Of a DNA stretch of 64,000 nt, positions 53,004 through 62,764 are shown piece by piece. The position numbers were made by a program, and so were the translations under genes. The notes beneath the pieces are model-generated. The model was given only the letters and a program-made list of their open reading frames with translations, was not told the DNA's origin and ran no database searches. How positions within the stretch are numbered: position 1 is the first letter of the stretch; every line of letters starts with the position of its first letter. Source of the DNA: Azospirillum doebereinerae. GTDB lineage: Bacteria > Pseudomonadota > Alphaproteobacteria > Azospirillales > Azospirillaceae. The stretch spans positions 1 through 64,000 of the forward strand of contig NZ_RZIJ01000022.1 in NCBI RefSeq assembly GCF_003989665.1, in the 5' to 3' direction.

Positions 53004-54584
53004 TTACTTTTTGGAGTCATCCCGGCTGCGGATGGTGTGGCGCAGCTCTTCCAGGACCCGCCGCAGCTCGCCCGGATGCAGCGGCTTGTGCAGGAAGGCG
53101 CAGCCGCGCCGCTGGCCCTCCAGCAGGGCGTCGGGCGCCGTCTCGCCGGTCAGCACCACCGCCGGGATCGTCGTCCGGAACAGCTTGCGCACCCGGTCGA
53201 TCACGTCGAAGCCCGACACCTTGCCCGGAAGCCGCAGGTCGGTCAGGATCACGTCCGGCGGCCCGTCCAGCCCGTCGACCGCGACGAAGACCTCGCGCAT
53301 GTCGGCGGCCGACACGAAGTCGCAGCCCCAGGATTCCAGCGTCAGCAGCAGGCCGGACAGCACCATGCTGTCGTCGTCCACCACCAGCAGCTTCATGCCG
53401 TCCAGCGGGATCTCGTCGGCCTCCGCGCCGGAGAAACCGGGCGACTCGGAATCGGCGACCACCGACTCCGGTTCCACCCGCTCCACCGTCACGGCGAAGA
53501 CCGAGCCGCGCCCGGCCCGCGACTGCACCTCGACCGGCGCGTGCAGCAGCACCGACAGCCGGCGGACGATGGCCAGCCCGAGGCCGAGGCCCCGCGTCGG
53601 ATCGCGGCTGGGGTTGGTCAGCTGGTGGAACTCGTCGAAGATCACGTCCTGCTTGTCGGGCGGGATGCCGAAGCCGGTGTCCCACACCTCGATCCGCCAG
53701 CGCCCGTTGCGCTGGCGGGCGCTCAACAGGATGCCGCCCTGCTGGGTGTAGCGGATGGCGTTGGCCAGCAGGTTCCGCACGATGCGGCCCAGCAGGACCG
53801 GGTCGCTGCGGGTCGTCGCCTTGGGAACGCGGACGCGCAGCCGCAGGCCCTTCTCCTCCGCCTGCGGGCGGAACTCCTCGGCCAGCGAGTTCAGCAGCGC
53901 GTCGAGCGCCACCGTCTGGACGTCGGCCTCGACCGTGCCGGCGTCCAGCGTCGAGATGTCGAGCAGCGCGTTCAGCAGCCGCTCGCCCGCCGTCATGGCG
54001 TTGCCCAGCATGCCGGTCGTGCGCATCGCCCGCGCGTTGCCCTCCACCTGCGTGTTCAGCGCGTCGAGGAACAGGCGCATCGCCTGGAAGGGCTGGCGCA
54101 GGTCGTGGCTGGCCGAGGCCAGGAAGCGCGAGCGCGCCGCCGTGGCGCGCTCCACCTCGGCCCGCATGGTCGCGGTCCTCTGTTCGATGGCGTCGTCCAG
54201 CGTCGCCGTCGCCAGCGCCCCGATCACCGCGCCGTCCACCGTCAGCGGCACCGCGCGCAGGCTCATGGCCGCCATCGGGGCGAGCCGCAGGGTGGCGAAC
54301 GCGGGCCGTCCCTCCCCGTTGTCGTAGAGGGGACGCAGCGCCTGCGCCAGCCCGGCCCAGCCGCCCGGAAACAGGGCCGGACCGGTTTCGTCCCGCGCCG
54401 CCGCGCGCGGCTTTCCCAACAGCGAGGCCAGCGCCTCGTTGCAACGCAACGCCGCCATGTCCGGCGCCCCGACGATCAGCAAGGAGGGGATCGGACTCGA
54501 CGCGCACAGCCGCCGGGCGTTGTCGAGGCAATCCCGATAACGCTGGTCGGTCGTGGGGATGGGTGTTTCCGAAGAACGGAGCAT
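53004..54584 (-). CDS. Hybrid histidine kinase (PAS-like, HisKA, HATPase, receiver)
   Basis: This 526-residue soluble kinase has a weak PAS-like N-terminus (about 15-125) and a HisKA domain with His160 in ASASHDLRQPFQAM. The HATPase carries NLLANAIRYTQQGG, DTGFGIPPDK and GLGLGLAIVRRL. The C-terminal receiver has LLVVDDDSMVLSG and the acceptor Asp in VILTDLRLPGK. It is encoded downstream of the chemosensory operon on the same strand, past a 150-bp gap. A similar kinase, CheS3, belongs to the Che3 cluster of Rhodospirillum centenum, so a link is plausible. ATG 54584 is used; 54641 is less likely. Confidence 0.86.
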   Translation of the reverse strand: MLRSSETPIPTTDQRYRDCLDNARRLCASSPIPSLLIVGAPDMAALRCNEALASLLGKPRAAARDETGPALFPGGWAGLAQALRPLYDNGEGRPAFATLRLAPMAAMSLRAVPLTVDGAVIGALATATLDDAIEQRTATMRAEVERATAARSRFLASASHDLRQPFQAMRLFLDALNTQVEGNARAMRTTGMLGNAMTAGERLLNALLDISTLDAGTVEADVQTVALDALLNSLAEEFRPQAEEKGLRLRVRVPKATTRSDPVLLGRIVRNLLANAIRYTQQGGILLSARQRNGRWRIEVWDTGFGIPPDKQDVIFDEFHQLTNPSRDPTRGLGLGLAIVRRLSVLLHAPVEVQSRAGRGSVFAVTVERVEPESVVADSESPGFSGAEADEIPLDGMKLLVVDDDSMVLSGLLLTLESWGCDFVSAADMREVFVAVDGLDGPPDVILTDLRLPGKVSGFDVIDRVRKLFRTTIPAVVLTGETAPDALLEGQRRGCAFLHKPLHPGELRRVLEELRHTIRSRDDSKK

Positions 54585-54736
54585 CGCGTCACAATCTCTT
54601 GAGATCAGTGTCTCGGGATATGGCTGCAAACAGACCGCCATGATGGGACCTTATCCGTCTTCGGAACATTCCAAAAGTCGACGGATAATAATAAGTCCTG
54701 ATCACGCGCGAAATCGCACGTTGGGGCTATCTCCTC

Positions 54737-55504
54737 CTATGCGGAAGGTGCGGGTTTCGGAAGTCGCAGAAGATGATCCTCGACGAAGTATTTCCGCCGC
54801 AGCAGGGCCATCAGGCGCACTTTCAGCACGTCCATCGTCTGCGCCTTGCCGACGAAATCGTCGGCCCCGGCGTTCAGGCTGATGGCGAGCTGCTCCTCGT
54901 CGTCCTGGCTGGTCAGGATGACGATCTGGAAGAACAGCCCGCGCCGGCGGCGGAAGCGGTCGAAGCGCTGGCACAGCTGGGTGCCGCTGGTCCCCGGCAT
55001 GACGAGGTCGAGGATCACGCAGTCCAGCCCCCCGCCCGACAGGGCGGCGACCGCCTCGTCGGCGTTGCGGGCGGCGGTGACCTGGCTGCCCTCCAGCTCC
55101 AGCTCGGAGCGCAGGAACTCGCGGTAGGTGGCGCTGTCGTCCACGATCAGGATGCGCGCGCGGCGGAAGATGTCGGCGGTGGTCGGTGCGGCGTTTCGCC
55201 GCTCCAGGAAGCCGACCGCCTCCTCCACCACCGCCTGCGGGTCGGACAGGTCGCGCTGCCCCTCCCCGCGCCCCAGCACGATGATCGCGGCGGGGCCGCG
55301 CGCGTGCAGTTCGGCCAGACCGGCGGCGCCCACCGTCTCGGCCTCCATGATCAGCAGATCCGGCGGCTGCCGCTCCATCTCGGCCAGGGCCGGGGCCAGG
55401 CCCTCGACGCTGGCGGTCTCGAACCCGCGCTCCTCCAGCAGCAGCTTCAGCAGCAGCCCCTGGGTCTGCGAGGCCATGACAACGAGGGTGCGAAGTCCGT
55501 TCAT
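54737..55504 (-). CDS. Two-receiver response regulator, first domain degenerate
   Basis: This 255-residue protein consists of two receiver-like domains and no output domain. The first (about 1-110) lacks the acidic pocket and has LLIMEAET where the acceptor Asp should be (Glu54/Glu56), so it is probably not phosphorylated. The second (about 117-240) is canonical, with LIVDDSATYREF and Asp166 in VILDLVMPGTSG. The start overlaps the cheB stop as ATGA, so it is coupled to the chemosensory operon and takes the place that WspR or a CheY would occupy. Confidence 0.85.
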   Translation of the reverse strand: MNGLRTLVVMASQTQGLLLKLLLEERGFETASVEGLAPALAEMERQPPDLLIMEAETVGAAGLAELHARGPAAIIVLGRGEGQRDLSDPQAVVEEAVGFLERRNAAPTTADIFRRARILIVDDSATYREFLRSELELEGSQVTAARNADEAVAALSGGGLDCVILDLVMPGTSGTQLCQRFDRFRRRRGLFFQIVILTSQDDEEQLAISLNAGADDFVGKAQTMDVLKVRLMALLRRKYFVEDHLLRLPKPAPSA

Positions 55505-56595
55505 GACATCATCTTATCGTCGGAGGTCAATTGCAGCAGGCGGGGGGCCACCTGATCGAGCGGCAGTTCCTCGACGGCGCCGCCGAGTTTCACCGCCGTG
55601 CCGGGCATGCTGTGGATGACGGCGGTCGAGGCGTGCTCGGCGATGGTGTAGGCGCCGGCCCGGCGCATGTCCACCAGCCCGCGCGCGCCGTCCTCCCCCA
55701 TGCCGGTCAGCAGCACGCCGATGGCGGCGGAGCCGTAGGCGACGGCCATCGAGCGGAACAGCTCCTCGCCGGACGGGCGCTGGCCGCAGACCAGCCCGTC
55801 GCCGGTCAGGTGGACGACGCCGTTCACGAGCGTCAGGTGCTGGTTGCCGGGGGCGACGTAGACATGGCCGGGGCGCGGGATGGCGCCGTGCTCGGCCAGC
55901 AGCACCGGCAGCGGGCTGACCGTGCCAAGCCAGGACGCGAAGCCCGCCATGAACGGCGCGCCCATGTGCTGGACCAGGAAGACCGGCAGCGGGAAATCGG
56001 TGGGAAGCTCCTTCAGCAGCTTGGACAGCGCCGCCGGGCCGCCAGTGGAGGCCACCAGCCCCAGCGCGCGGAACCGCCGCCGCCGCCCCTCCAGGGCCGG
56101 ATCGGGCGCGCCCGCCGCGACGGCCTCGGCGCCCTCGCCCCGGCCCGGCCGGAGGGCGGCCCGGGCGGTGGTGCGGTGGCGGATGACCTTGACCTGGCTC
56201 ATGATGACGAGCTGGGTGCAGAGGTGGTGCGCGACCGTCTGGTAATCGGCCCGCGCGACGCTGCCCGGCTTCTCCACCACCGCCAGCGCCCCGGCCTGGA
56301 GCGCGCGCATGGGAATGTCGAGGTCGCGCACGTCGGACGCCACCACCACGATGGGAACCGGGTGCTGGCGCATGATGCGGCTGGTCACCTCGAAGCCGTC
56401 GATGCCCGGCAGCCGGATGTCGAGCGACACCACGTCGGGCGCCGCGCGCTCGATCATGCGCAAGGCCTGCTCGCCCGACGAGGCGACCCCGGCCACCTCC
56501 AGGCGCGGGTCGGCGCCGATGAGGTGGGCGAGGAGCTGCTGGATGACCGGCGAATCCTCGACCACCAGCACGCGGATGCGGCGCGGCGCGGTCAC
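55501..56595 (-). CDS. cheB: CheB-type receptor methylesterase
   Basis: CheB removes methyl groups from chemoreceptors and is activated by phosphorylation. This 364-residue protein has a receiver domain with Asp59 in VVSLDIRLPG and a methylesterase domain. The catalytic triad is visible: Ser183 in LVASTGGPAAL, His210 in FLVQHMGAP, Asp302 in LTGMGEDGARG. A basic/Ala linker (about 140-175) joins them. It starts with GTG that overlaps the cheA stop (GTGA), and its stop overlaps the next gene. It corresponds to WspF or CheB3 in Wsp/Che3-type systems. Confidence 0.93.
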   Translation of the reverse strand: MTAPRRIRVLVVEDSPVIQQLLAHLIGADPRLEVAGVASSGEQALRMIERAAPDVVSLDIRLPGIDGFEVTSRIMRQHPVPIVVVASDVRDLDIPMRALQAGALAVVEKPGSVARADYQTVAHHLCTQLVIMSQVKVIRHRTTARAALRPGRGEGAEAVAAGAPDPALEGRRRRFRALGLVASTGGPAALSKLLKELPTDFPLPVFLVQHMGAPFMAGFASWLGTVSPLPVLLAEHGAIPRPGHVYVAPGNQHLTLVNGVVHLTGDGLVCGQRPSGEELFRSMAVAYGSAAIGVLLTGMGEDGARGLVDMRRAGAYTIAEHASTAVIHSMPGTAVKLGGAVEELPLDQVAPRLLQLTSDDKMMS

Positions 56596-58871
56596 AGCAG
56601 CCGCCGGATGCCGGCCAGAAGCTCGTTCTGGTCGAAACGGGTCTTGACGATGTAGGCGTCGGCGCCCAGCCGCAGGCCGCGCTCGCGGTCCTCGTCGCTG
56701 GAGCGCGAGGTGACCAGGATGACGGGTGTCTCCGCCAGCCGCTTGTCCGCCTTGACCGCCTGCAACAGGGCGAATCCATCCATGCGCGGCATTTCGACGT
56801 CGCTGATGATCAGGCCGACCTCCATTCCCCCGGACAGGCGATCCAGGGCCTCGCGCCCGTCCACGCACAGCGTCACCCGATAACCATGGGCTTCGAGGAT
56901 GCTCTTTTCCAGCGTGCGCGTGGTGATGCTGTCGTCCACCACGAGAATGTGGGCGCGGGCCGGGGCCGCCTCCTCGGGCGGCCGGGCGGCGGCGGGCAGC
57001 GCGCTGCCCGGCAGCGGCATCAGGCCCGGCACGTTCAGCACCAGGCAGGGGCCGCCGTCGTCGAGCAGCACGGTGCCGAGGTAGCGCGCCGGGTCGAGCC
57101 CGGTCTCCTCCGCCGCCGTCACCACCGCCTCGCGCGTCGTGACGAAGCGGTCCACCGCCAGCGCCAGCCGGCGGTCGGCCGAGCGCACCACCAGCAGCGA
57201 CAGCCGCTTGGCCGCCGAGGGCAGGACCGGCGCCTCCAGCCCCAGCAGCGCCGCCAGCGAGGTGACGGGGACGTCCTCCTCCTCCAGCCGGATCATCGGG
57301 GTGCCGACCCCGGCGAACAGCGTGTCCGACAGGGTGCGGCGCAGCCGGACCACGTCGGCCGACGGCAGCGCCAGGATCTGGTCCTGCACCCCGACGAAGA
57401 CCAGACGCTGGCTCAGCAGGCTCAGCGGCACCTCGATGGTGACGGCGGTGCCGCCGCCCGGCCGCTCGGCGATGGCGAGGTTGCCCTGCAGCCGCTCCAC
57501 CTCCGACCGCGCGATGGCGAGGCCCATGCCGCGCCCGGCCAGCTCGGTGGTGCGGGTGGCGGTGGAGAAGCCGGGGTGGAACAGGAACTCGACCAGCCGT
57601 TCCAGCGGCGCGTCGGCCGCCTCCTCGGGCGGCAGCAGGTCGCGCTCGACCGCCCGGCGGGCGATGGCGGCGCGGTTCAGCCCGCGCCCGTCGTCCTCGA
57701 TGCGCAGGCGCAGCCGGGCGCCGTCGACCGACGCCGCGATCAGGACGCGGGCGGCCGGGCGCTTGCCCAGCGCCATCCGCTCGGCCGGCGATTCGATGCC
57801 GTGGCTGATGGCGTTGCGGGCGATGTGCAGGATGGGGTCCTTCAGCCGTTGCAGGACGGCGCGGTCGGCCTCGACCTCCATCCCCCGGATGTCGACCTCG
57901 ACCTCCTTGCCCTCGCTGCGGCTGATGTCGCGGATCATGCGCCCCAGACCGCCGAGCTGATTCTCCGCCGGCAGCATGCGCAGCCGCCGCATGTCCTCCT
58001 GGAAGCCACCGCCCCAGCGCCGCATCGACCACAGCAGCCGGTCGTGGCTGCGGTGCGCCCGGTCGAGCGCGCCGCCCAGGATGCGGAAGCGCTGCTCGAA
58101 CGCCGCCGCCGGACCGGGACCGCGCGCGTCGCCCTGGTCGCCGGTCAGCACGGCGGCCTGGCTCAACTGGGCGCGCAGATGGCGCCACGAGCGCTCCAGC
58201 GCCCGCCATTCCTGGCGCATCAGGCGCAGCTCCTCGCCCAGGCCCGCCTGCGCCTCGATCTCCGGCAGCAGGGCCGAGGCGGTGTCGGACAGGCGCTCCA
58301 GCCCCTGCGCCGCGATGCGGACGAGGGTGGGCGAATCGAGGTCGCCCGCGCGCTCCTGCGCGCGTTCCGGCACGCCGCGTTCCGGGACACGCTCCGGGGG
58401 GCGTCCTGGCGGACGTTCCGGGAGACGTTCGGGCGCGCGCTCCGGCTCGCGGACGGCGCGGCGGGGCGGCGGCGGGGGGGCGGCGATGGCGACGCGCTCC
58501 CCGGCGATGCGTTCGAGGTCGGTCGTCACCCCGGCGAGTTCGATCTCCGCCCCGCCCTGCGCCGACCACGCGACCACGTCCTCGATGGCGTCGAGCGCCC
58601 GCCGCACCACCGACATGGTGGCGGCGTCGAGCACCGCCTCGCCGCGCTGCACGGCGATGAAGGCTGCCTCCAGCCGGTGCGAGAGGCTTTCCACCTCCGG
58701 CAGGTCGACGGCGCGGGCGGCGCCCTTCAGGCTGTGGGCACGACGGTGGATCTCGACGAGATCGGGTGGCGCGCCGGTCGCCTCGACGTCGCGCAGGGCG
58801 GCGCGGATCGCCGTCAGGTGATCCTTGTGCTCCAGCTCGAAGGCGGCCAGCAGGCGTTGGCGGATGTCCAT
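56592..58871 (-). CDS. cheA: Hybrid CheA histidine kinase with C-terminal receiver
   Basis: This 759-residue kinase is WspE/CheA3-like. It has an Hpt domain with His46 in RRAHSLKGAARAVDL. A Pro-Glu-Arg repeat linker (about 131-176) follows. The catalytic domain carries HIARNAISHGIES, IEDDGRGLN and AGRGMGLAIA. A CheW-like domain and a receiver (LVVDDSITTR, acceptor Asp in LIISDVEMPRMDG) end the protein. ATG 58871 is preferred because the frame upstream to 58982 runs through a dispersed repeat. It lies between the receptor gene and cheB. Confidence 0.94.
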   Translation of the reverse strand: MDIRQRLLAAFELEHKDHLTAIRAALRDVEATGAPPDLVEIHRRAHSLKGAARAVDLPEVESLSHRLEAAFIAVQRGEAVLDAATMSVVRRALDAIEDVVAWSAQGGAEIELAGVTTDLERIAGERVAIAAPPPPPRRAVREPERAPERLPERPPGRPPERVPERGVPERAQERAGDLDSPTLVRIAAQGLERLSDTASALLPEIEAQAGLGEELRLMRQEWRALERSWRHLRAQLSQAAVLTGDQGDARGPGPAAAFEQRFRILGGALDRAHRSHDRLLWSMRRWGGGFQEDMRRLRMLPAENQLGGLGRMIRDISRSEGKEVEVDIRGMEVEADRAVLQRLKDPILHIARNAISHGIESPAERMALGKRPAARVLIAASVDGARLRLRIEDDGRGLNRAAIARRAVERDLLPPEEAADAPLERLVEFLFHPGFSTATRTTELAGRGMGLAIARSEVERLQGNLAIAERPGGGTAVTIEVPLSLLSQRLVFVGVQDQILALPSADVVRLRRTLSDTLFAGVGTPMIRLEEEDVPVTSLAALLGLEAPVLPSAAKRLSLLVVRSADRRLALAVDRFVTTREAVVTAAEETGLDPARYLGTVLLDDGGPCLVLNVPGLMPLPGSALPAAARPPEEAAPARAHILVVDDSITTRTLEKSILEAHGYRVTLCVDGREALDRLSGGMEVGLIISDVEMPRMDGFALLQAVKADKRLAETPVILVTSRSSDEDRERGLRLGADAYIVKTRFDQNELLAGIRRLL

Positions 58872-58907
58872 CAGCAGTCCATCACAGGCGGTAAGCACGC
58901 AGCCTGT

Positions 58908-59063
58908 AGCCCCTCTCCCCTTGCGGGAGAGGGGTTGGGGTGAGGGGTCGCAAATCTCGTCTTTTCCGACTCCGGCGAACACCCCTCATCCCAACCCGCG
59001 AATCCATCGAACGCCTCTGGCGTCCTCCGGAATTCGCCCCGCAAGGGGAGAAGGGCTCTCTCG
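58908..59063. repeat. Dispersed GC-rich inverted repeat, copy 4 (diverged)
   Basis: The 220-bp gap between the receptor gene and cheA contains CCCCTCTCCCCTTGCGGGAG and further on GCCCCGCAAGGGGAGAAGGG, an inverted arrangement with CCCTCATCCCAACCC in the middle. It is related to copies 1-3 but longer and more diverged, and interrupts the operon. Confidence 0.7.
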
Positions 59064-59091
59064 GGAAGCCGGTCCAATCCGTCCATCCCCG

Positions 59092-60780
59092 TCACACCCG
59101 GTAGTTCCGCACGGCCTCGACCAGCCCCTGGCCGAGGTTGTTCAGGTTGGCCGCCGCGCCTTCGAGCTGCCGGGTGCCGGCCGCCGTCTGGCTGCTCGCC
59201 TCGCGGATGTTCTGCAGCGCCTGGATCACCTGCTCCAGGCCGATCTGCTGCTGGTTGGTGCCGGCGACGATCTGCTGGAAGGCCAGCACGCTCTCCTGGA
59301 TGTTCTCCGCCATCGTGCGGATGGTCGACTGGGTGCTGTCGGTCTGGCGCTTGCCAGCGGCGACGCGCTTGACCGCCTCCTCCGTCAGCATCACCGAGGC
59401 GTTGATGCCGTGCTGGATCTCGCTGAGGTTGGAGCGGACCTGGGCGGTCGCCTCCTTCGACTGGTCGGCGAGGCTCTTGATCTCGCCGGCCACGATGGAG
59501 AAGGTCCGGCCGTGCTCGCCGGCCGCCGCCGCCTCGATGGCGGCGTTCAGCGCCAGCAGGTGGCAGCGCTCGGCGATGTCGTTCACCGTCACGATGATCT
59601 CGCCGATGGCCTGGGTGCGCTCGGACAGCATGACGATGTTCTCGGCCACCGCCTCCGCCTGCTCGCGGATGGCGTCCATCGCCTGGATGGTGTCGTCGAC
59701 CGCCTTCAGCCCCGAATGGCTGGAGACCGCCACCGACTGCGCGCCATGCGCCACGTCCTGGGCGCGGCGGTTGATCTGCGCGCCGGATTCCGTGATCTCC
59801 GACAGGGTCGCCGTGGTCTGCTCCACCGCCGCCAGCTGCTCCGACACGCTGGCCGACTGCTGCTGGGTCGAGGCGCGGATCTGGGCGGTGGCGGCGTGGA
59901 CGCTCTCGGCGGTCTGGCGGGTGGTGCCGGCCATCGACTTCAGCCGCCCGGCCATCTCGTTCAGATGCTCGCCGAGGATGGCCAGCTCGTCGCGCCCGGC
60001 GATGGTCACCGAATTGGTCAGGTCGCCATGCCCGACCTTGGTGACGAAGTCGATCGCCTTGCCGAGCCGCTTGGTGATCGAGCCGCCGATCAGGTAGGCG
60101 ACCAGCACCGCGATCAGGAACACCGACACCAGCGCGATGACCGACGCCTGGACGGCCGCGTTGTAGATGCTGCGGATCTCCTCGCGACCGGCCTCGGTCA
60201 GCCGGTCGATGACCGCCTGCGACTGCTCGATCCGGGCCTCCATGTTCTTGCGCAGCTCCTCCACCCGCGCGCGGTGCTGGAGCGCCTCGGTCACCTGGTT
60301 GCGTTCCAGCAGGCCGTAGATGAGGCGCGCCTCGTCGCCGACCATGGCGATGGCGCGCCCCATCTCGTTGGCGGCGCTGTCCAGCTCGACCCAGCGGCGG
60401 CGGCGGCTGTCGATGGAGGAAATGGTGGAGCGCTCGGCCACCATCGCCTTCAGCTTGCCCAGCGTGTCGCGCAGCCGGGCGCCGATCTCCTCGTAGCGCT
60501 GGCGCTGCGGCACCATCAGCGCCGGGATGTCGGCGGCCCGCCCCTCGGCGTTGGCGATGGCGACGGCGTTCAGCGCCGTCTCGCGGATGCTGCGCAGCTC
60601 GGCCTGGAGGGTGCCGATGGTGGTCACCTGCTCGGCGGCGTCGGTGTCGTAGCTCGACACCGCCATGATGACGCCCAGCGCGTCGGAGAAGCGGGCCATC
60701 TGGAACAGCGCCAGCATGGCCGACAGCACACAGATCAAGCCGAAGCCCAGGACCAGCTTGTGCGCGACTTTCAAGTTCAT
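59092..60780 (-). CDS. Methyl-accepting chemotaxis protein of the Wsp/Che3-like array
   Basis: This 562-residue membrane receptor (WspA/MCP3-like) has a first helix (LVLGFGLICVLSAMLALF) and a four-helix-bundle periplasmic domain (about 35-185) of the 4HB_MCP type. A second helix (VIALVSVFLIAVLVAYLIGG), a HAMP domain and a signalling domain follow; the hairpin tip AERCHLLALNAAIEAAAAGE is present. ATG 60780 is 14 bp after the cheW stop; GAGAGTGGA precedes it. It is the sole membrane receptor in the operon, so it presumably provides the input. Confidence 0.93.
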   Translation of the reverse strand: MNLKVAHKLVLGFGLICVLSAMLALFQMARFSDALGVIMAVSSYDTDAAEQVTTIGTLQAELRSIRETALNAVAIANAEGRAADIPALMVPQRQRYEEIGARLRDTLGKLKAMVAERSTISSIDSRRRRWVELDSAANEMGRAIAMVGDEARLIYGLLERNQVTEALQHRARVEELRKNMEARIEQSQAVIDRLTEAGREEIRSIYNAAVQASVIALVSVFLIAVLVAYLIGGSITKRLGKAIDFVTKVGHGDLTNSVTIAGRDELAILGEHLNEMAGRLKSMAGTTRQTAESVHAATAQIRASTQQQSASVSEQLAAVEQTTATLSEITESGAQINRRAQDVAHGAQSVAVSSHSGLKAVDDTIQAMDAIREQAEAVAENIVMLSERTQAIGEIIVTVNDIAERCHLLALNAAIEAAAAGEHGRTFSIVAGEIKSLADQSKEATAQVRSNLSEIQHGINASVMLTEEAVKRVAAGKRQTDSTQSTIRTMAENIQESVLAFQQIVAGTNQQQIGLEQVIQALQNIREASSQTAAGTRQLEGAAANLNNLGQGLVEAVRNYRV

Positions 60781-60794
60781 TCCACTCTCCGGCC

Positions 60795-61397
60795 CTAGGC
60801 CTTCACGAAGTCGAGAAGCGCCGTCATGTCGAGGATCGCCGTGCGGTCCCCGGTGATGGTCTTGATGAAGGCCCCGGCTTCCGGCGGGGCCTCCTGGCGG
60901 GGCGGGTCGATGTCGGCCGCCCGTTCCACACTCCCCACCCGCAGGGCGGCCGGACGCCCGGCGCCGGTGCGCAGGATGACGGCGTAGCCGCCGTCCTCGC
61001 CCTCCTGCGGCAGGGGCAGCGAGGCCGCGCCGCACAGCCGGTCGACGTCGAACAGCCGCATCACCTTGCCGCCCACCGCGATGACGCCCAGCATGGCCGG
61101 CGAGACCCCCGGCACGCGGGCCAGGCGCGGCAACGGCACGATGTGGGTCAGATGGCGCAGCTCCAGCCCGTAGAGCGTCGCCGCCCCGCGCGCCAGCAGC
61201 AGGGGCACCAGCGGGCGGGCCTGGCCCGCCGTGTCCGGGCGCTCCGCCAGCTCCTCGGCGCGGCGGTGCAGGATGGCGTCGGCCCAGGGGCCGCGTCCGG
61301 AAAAGGCCTCGTCCATCGCGGTGCTCTGCCGCGCCACCCGGTCGCGCACCACGTCCCAGTCGACGTCCACGCGCGGCTTCGCGATGCGGTCCCCCAT
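60795..61397 (-). CDS. cheW: CheW-like adaptor (with N-terminal extension)
   Basis: CheW couples receptors to CheA. This 200-residue protein has an N-terminal helical extension of about 60 residues (WDVVRDRVARQSTAMDEAF) before the CheW fold (LLLARGAATLYGLELRHLTH, then VPLPRLARVPGV, GVIAVGGKVMRLFDV). Such extensions occur in WspD-type adaptors. ATG 61397 lies five bases after GGAGG and overlaps the cheR stop by one base, so translation is coupled. The second adaptor is encoded at 62761. Confidence 0.88.
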   Translation of the reverse strand: MGDRIAKPRVDVDWDVVRDRVARQSTAMDEAFSGRGPWADAILHRRAEELAERPDTAGQARPLVPLLLARGAATLYGLELRHLTHIVPLPRLARVPGVSPAMLGVIAVGGKVMRLFDVDRLCGAASLPLPQEGEDGGYAVILRTGAGRPAALRVGSVERAADIDPPRQEAPPEAGAFIKTITGDRTAILDMTALLDFVKA

Positions 61398-62764
61398 CAC
61401 GCCTCCTCACCCGACAGCCACAGATCCAGCATGCCGCACAGCTCCCGCACGGTCAGGCCGCCGCCCTGGGCGACCGGCTCGTCGTCGGGCCGTCCGGCCA
61501 TGGCGTCGCGGGCGTTGCGGAAATGGCGCTGCGCCGGCCCCAGCCGGCCGCGCCGCCAATAGGCCAGCGCCAGATGATAGTCAGCCAGAACGAAGCCGGA
61601 GTCCAGGTAGAGCGCCCGCTTGAACGCCGCCACCGGATCGCCGACGCCCAGTTCCTCCTCCAGCAGGCCGAGCTGGTAATGGGCGGTGGGGTCGAGCCGG
61701 TTGGCCTCGATGCGGGCGAGGCAGACCTCCAGCGGCGAGGACTGCTCGGTCGCCGGCACGACCGCTTTCGGCGGCACCGGCGGCGGCGCGGCGGCCGGGA
61801 CGGCGGCTGGGCGCGGGGCGGGCTTGGCCGGGACCGGGGCTGCCGCACGGGGGGGATCGACCGGCGGCAGCCACGCGCGGACCGGCGGCGGTGCCGGCTG
61901 CGGCGTCAGTTCCGCCTGCTTGCGGTACAGCGTCGCACCCGGCACCGAGACCGGCGTGAACAGCTCGTTCAACTGCTGGCCGGCCTCGGCGTGGCCGACC
62001 ACCAGCCAGCCGCCGTCGGACAGCGCCTTGTGCAGGTCGCCGATCAGCCGGTGCCGCGTCATCTCGTCGAAATAGATCATGACGTTGCGGCACAGGATGA
62101 TGTCGAACAGCCCGATCCCGTGCGGGTAGGAGGGAATCGCCCCTTCCACCAGGTTGAACGGCATGAAGCTCGTCCATTGCCGGTATTTCGGCTTCACCGA
62201 CCACATCCGGTCGCGCCGGTCGAAGCAGGCGTCGAGCGTTTCCGGCGACAGGCCGCGCACCGCCCAGTCGCCGTACACCCCGCGCCGCGCCTGTTCGAGG
62301 AAGGCGTCGTTGATGTCGGTGCCGACGATGTGGACCTGCCAGCCGTCGAGCTGCTCGGCGAAGTGCTGCTTGAGCAGGATTTCCAGCGTGTAGGCTTCCG
62401 GCCCGATGGAGCAGCCGGCGCTCCAGATCCGCAGCAGGCGGGTCTTCTGGTTGCGCCGCAGGCATTCGGGGATCGCCACCGCCCGCAGCGCGTCGAACTG
62501 CTCGATGTAGCGGAAGAAGAAGGTCTCGCCGACCGTCAGCTCGTTGATCAGCCCCTGGTACTCGGCGCCACCCGGCCCCTCGGCCTCCAGCGCCGCGAGG
62601 TAGCCGCCGGCCGTCGTCACCCGCCCGAAGGGCAGGCGGCGGTTGATGCGCTCGGCGAAGGCGGCGTCCTTGTCGGCGTAATAGGCGAGCCCGGTGGCCG
62701 CGATCACCATCGCCTTCAGCCGGGGAAAGGCGGGATCGCGCTGGATCGTCTCGATGGGGGTCAC
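61397..62764 (-). CDS. cheR: CheR methyltransferase with C-terminal TPR-like region
   Basis: CheR transfers methyl from SAM to receptor glutamates. The 455-residue protein has an N-terminal helical part, a SAM-binding core with LLRIWSAGCSIGPEAYTLEI, VGTDINDAFLEQARRGVY and IILCRNVMIYF. A Pro/Ala-rich linker (about 290-345) and a TPR-like C-terminus (TAHYQLGLLEEELG) follow, as in WspC. Residues of the canonical CheR motif (GCSTGEEPYS) are changed to GCSIGPEAYT, a deviation worth noting. The GTG start overlaps the upstream stop (GTGA). Confidence 0.9.
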   Translation of the reverse strand: MTPIETIQRDPAFPRLKAMVIAATGLAYYADKDAAFAERINRRLPFGRVTTAGGYLAALEAEGPGGAEYQGLINELTVGETFFFRYIEQFDALRAVAIPECLRRNQKTRLLRIWSAGCSIGPEAYTLEILLKQHFAEQLDGWQVHIVGTDINDAFLEQARRGVYGDWAVRGLSPETLDACFDRRDRMWSVKPKYRQWTSFMPFNLVEGAIPSYPHGIGLFDIILCRNVMIYFDEMTRHRLIGDLHKALSDGGWLVVGHAEAGQQLNELFTPVSVPGATLYRKQAELTPQPAPPPVRAWLPPVDPPRAAAPVPAKPAPRPAAVPAAAPPPVPPKAVVPATEQSSPLEVCLARIEANRLDPTAHYQLGLLEEELGVGDPVAAFKRALYLDSGFVLADYHLALAYWRRGRLGPAQRHFRNARDAMAGRPDDEPVAQGGGLTVRELCGMLDLWLSGEEA

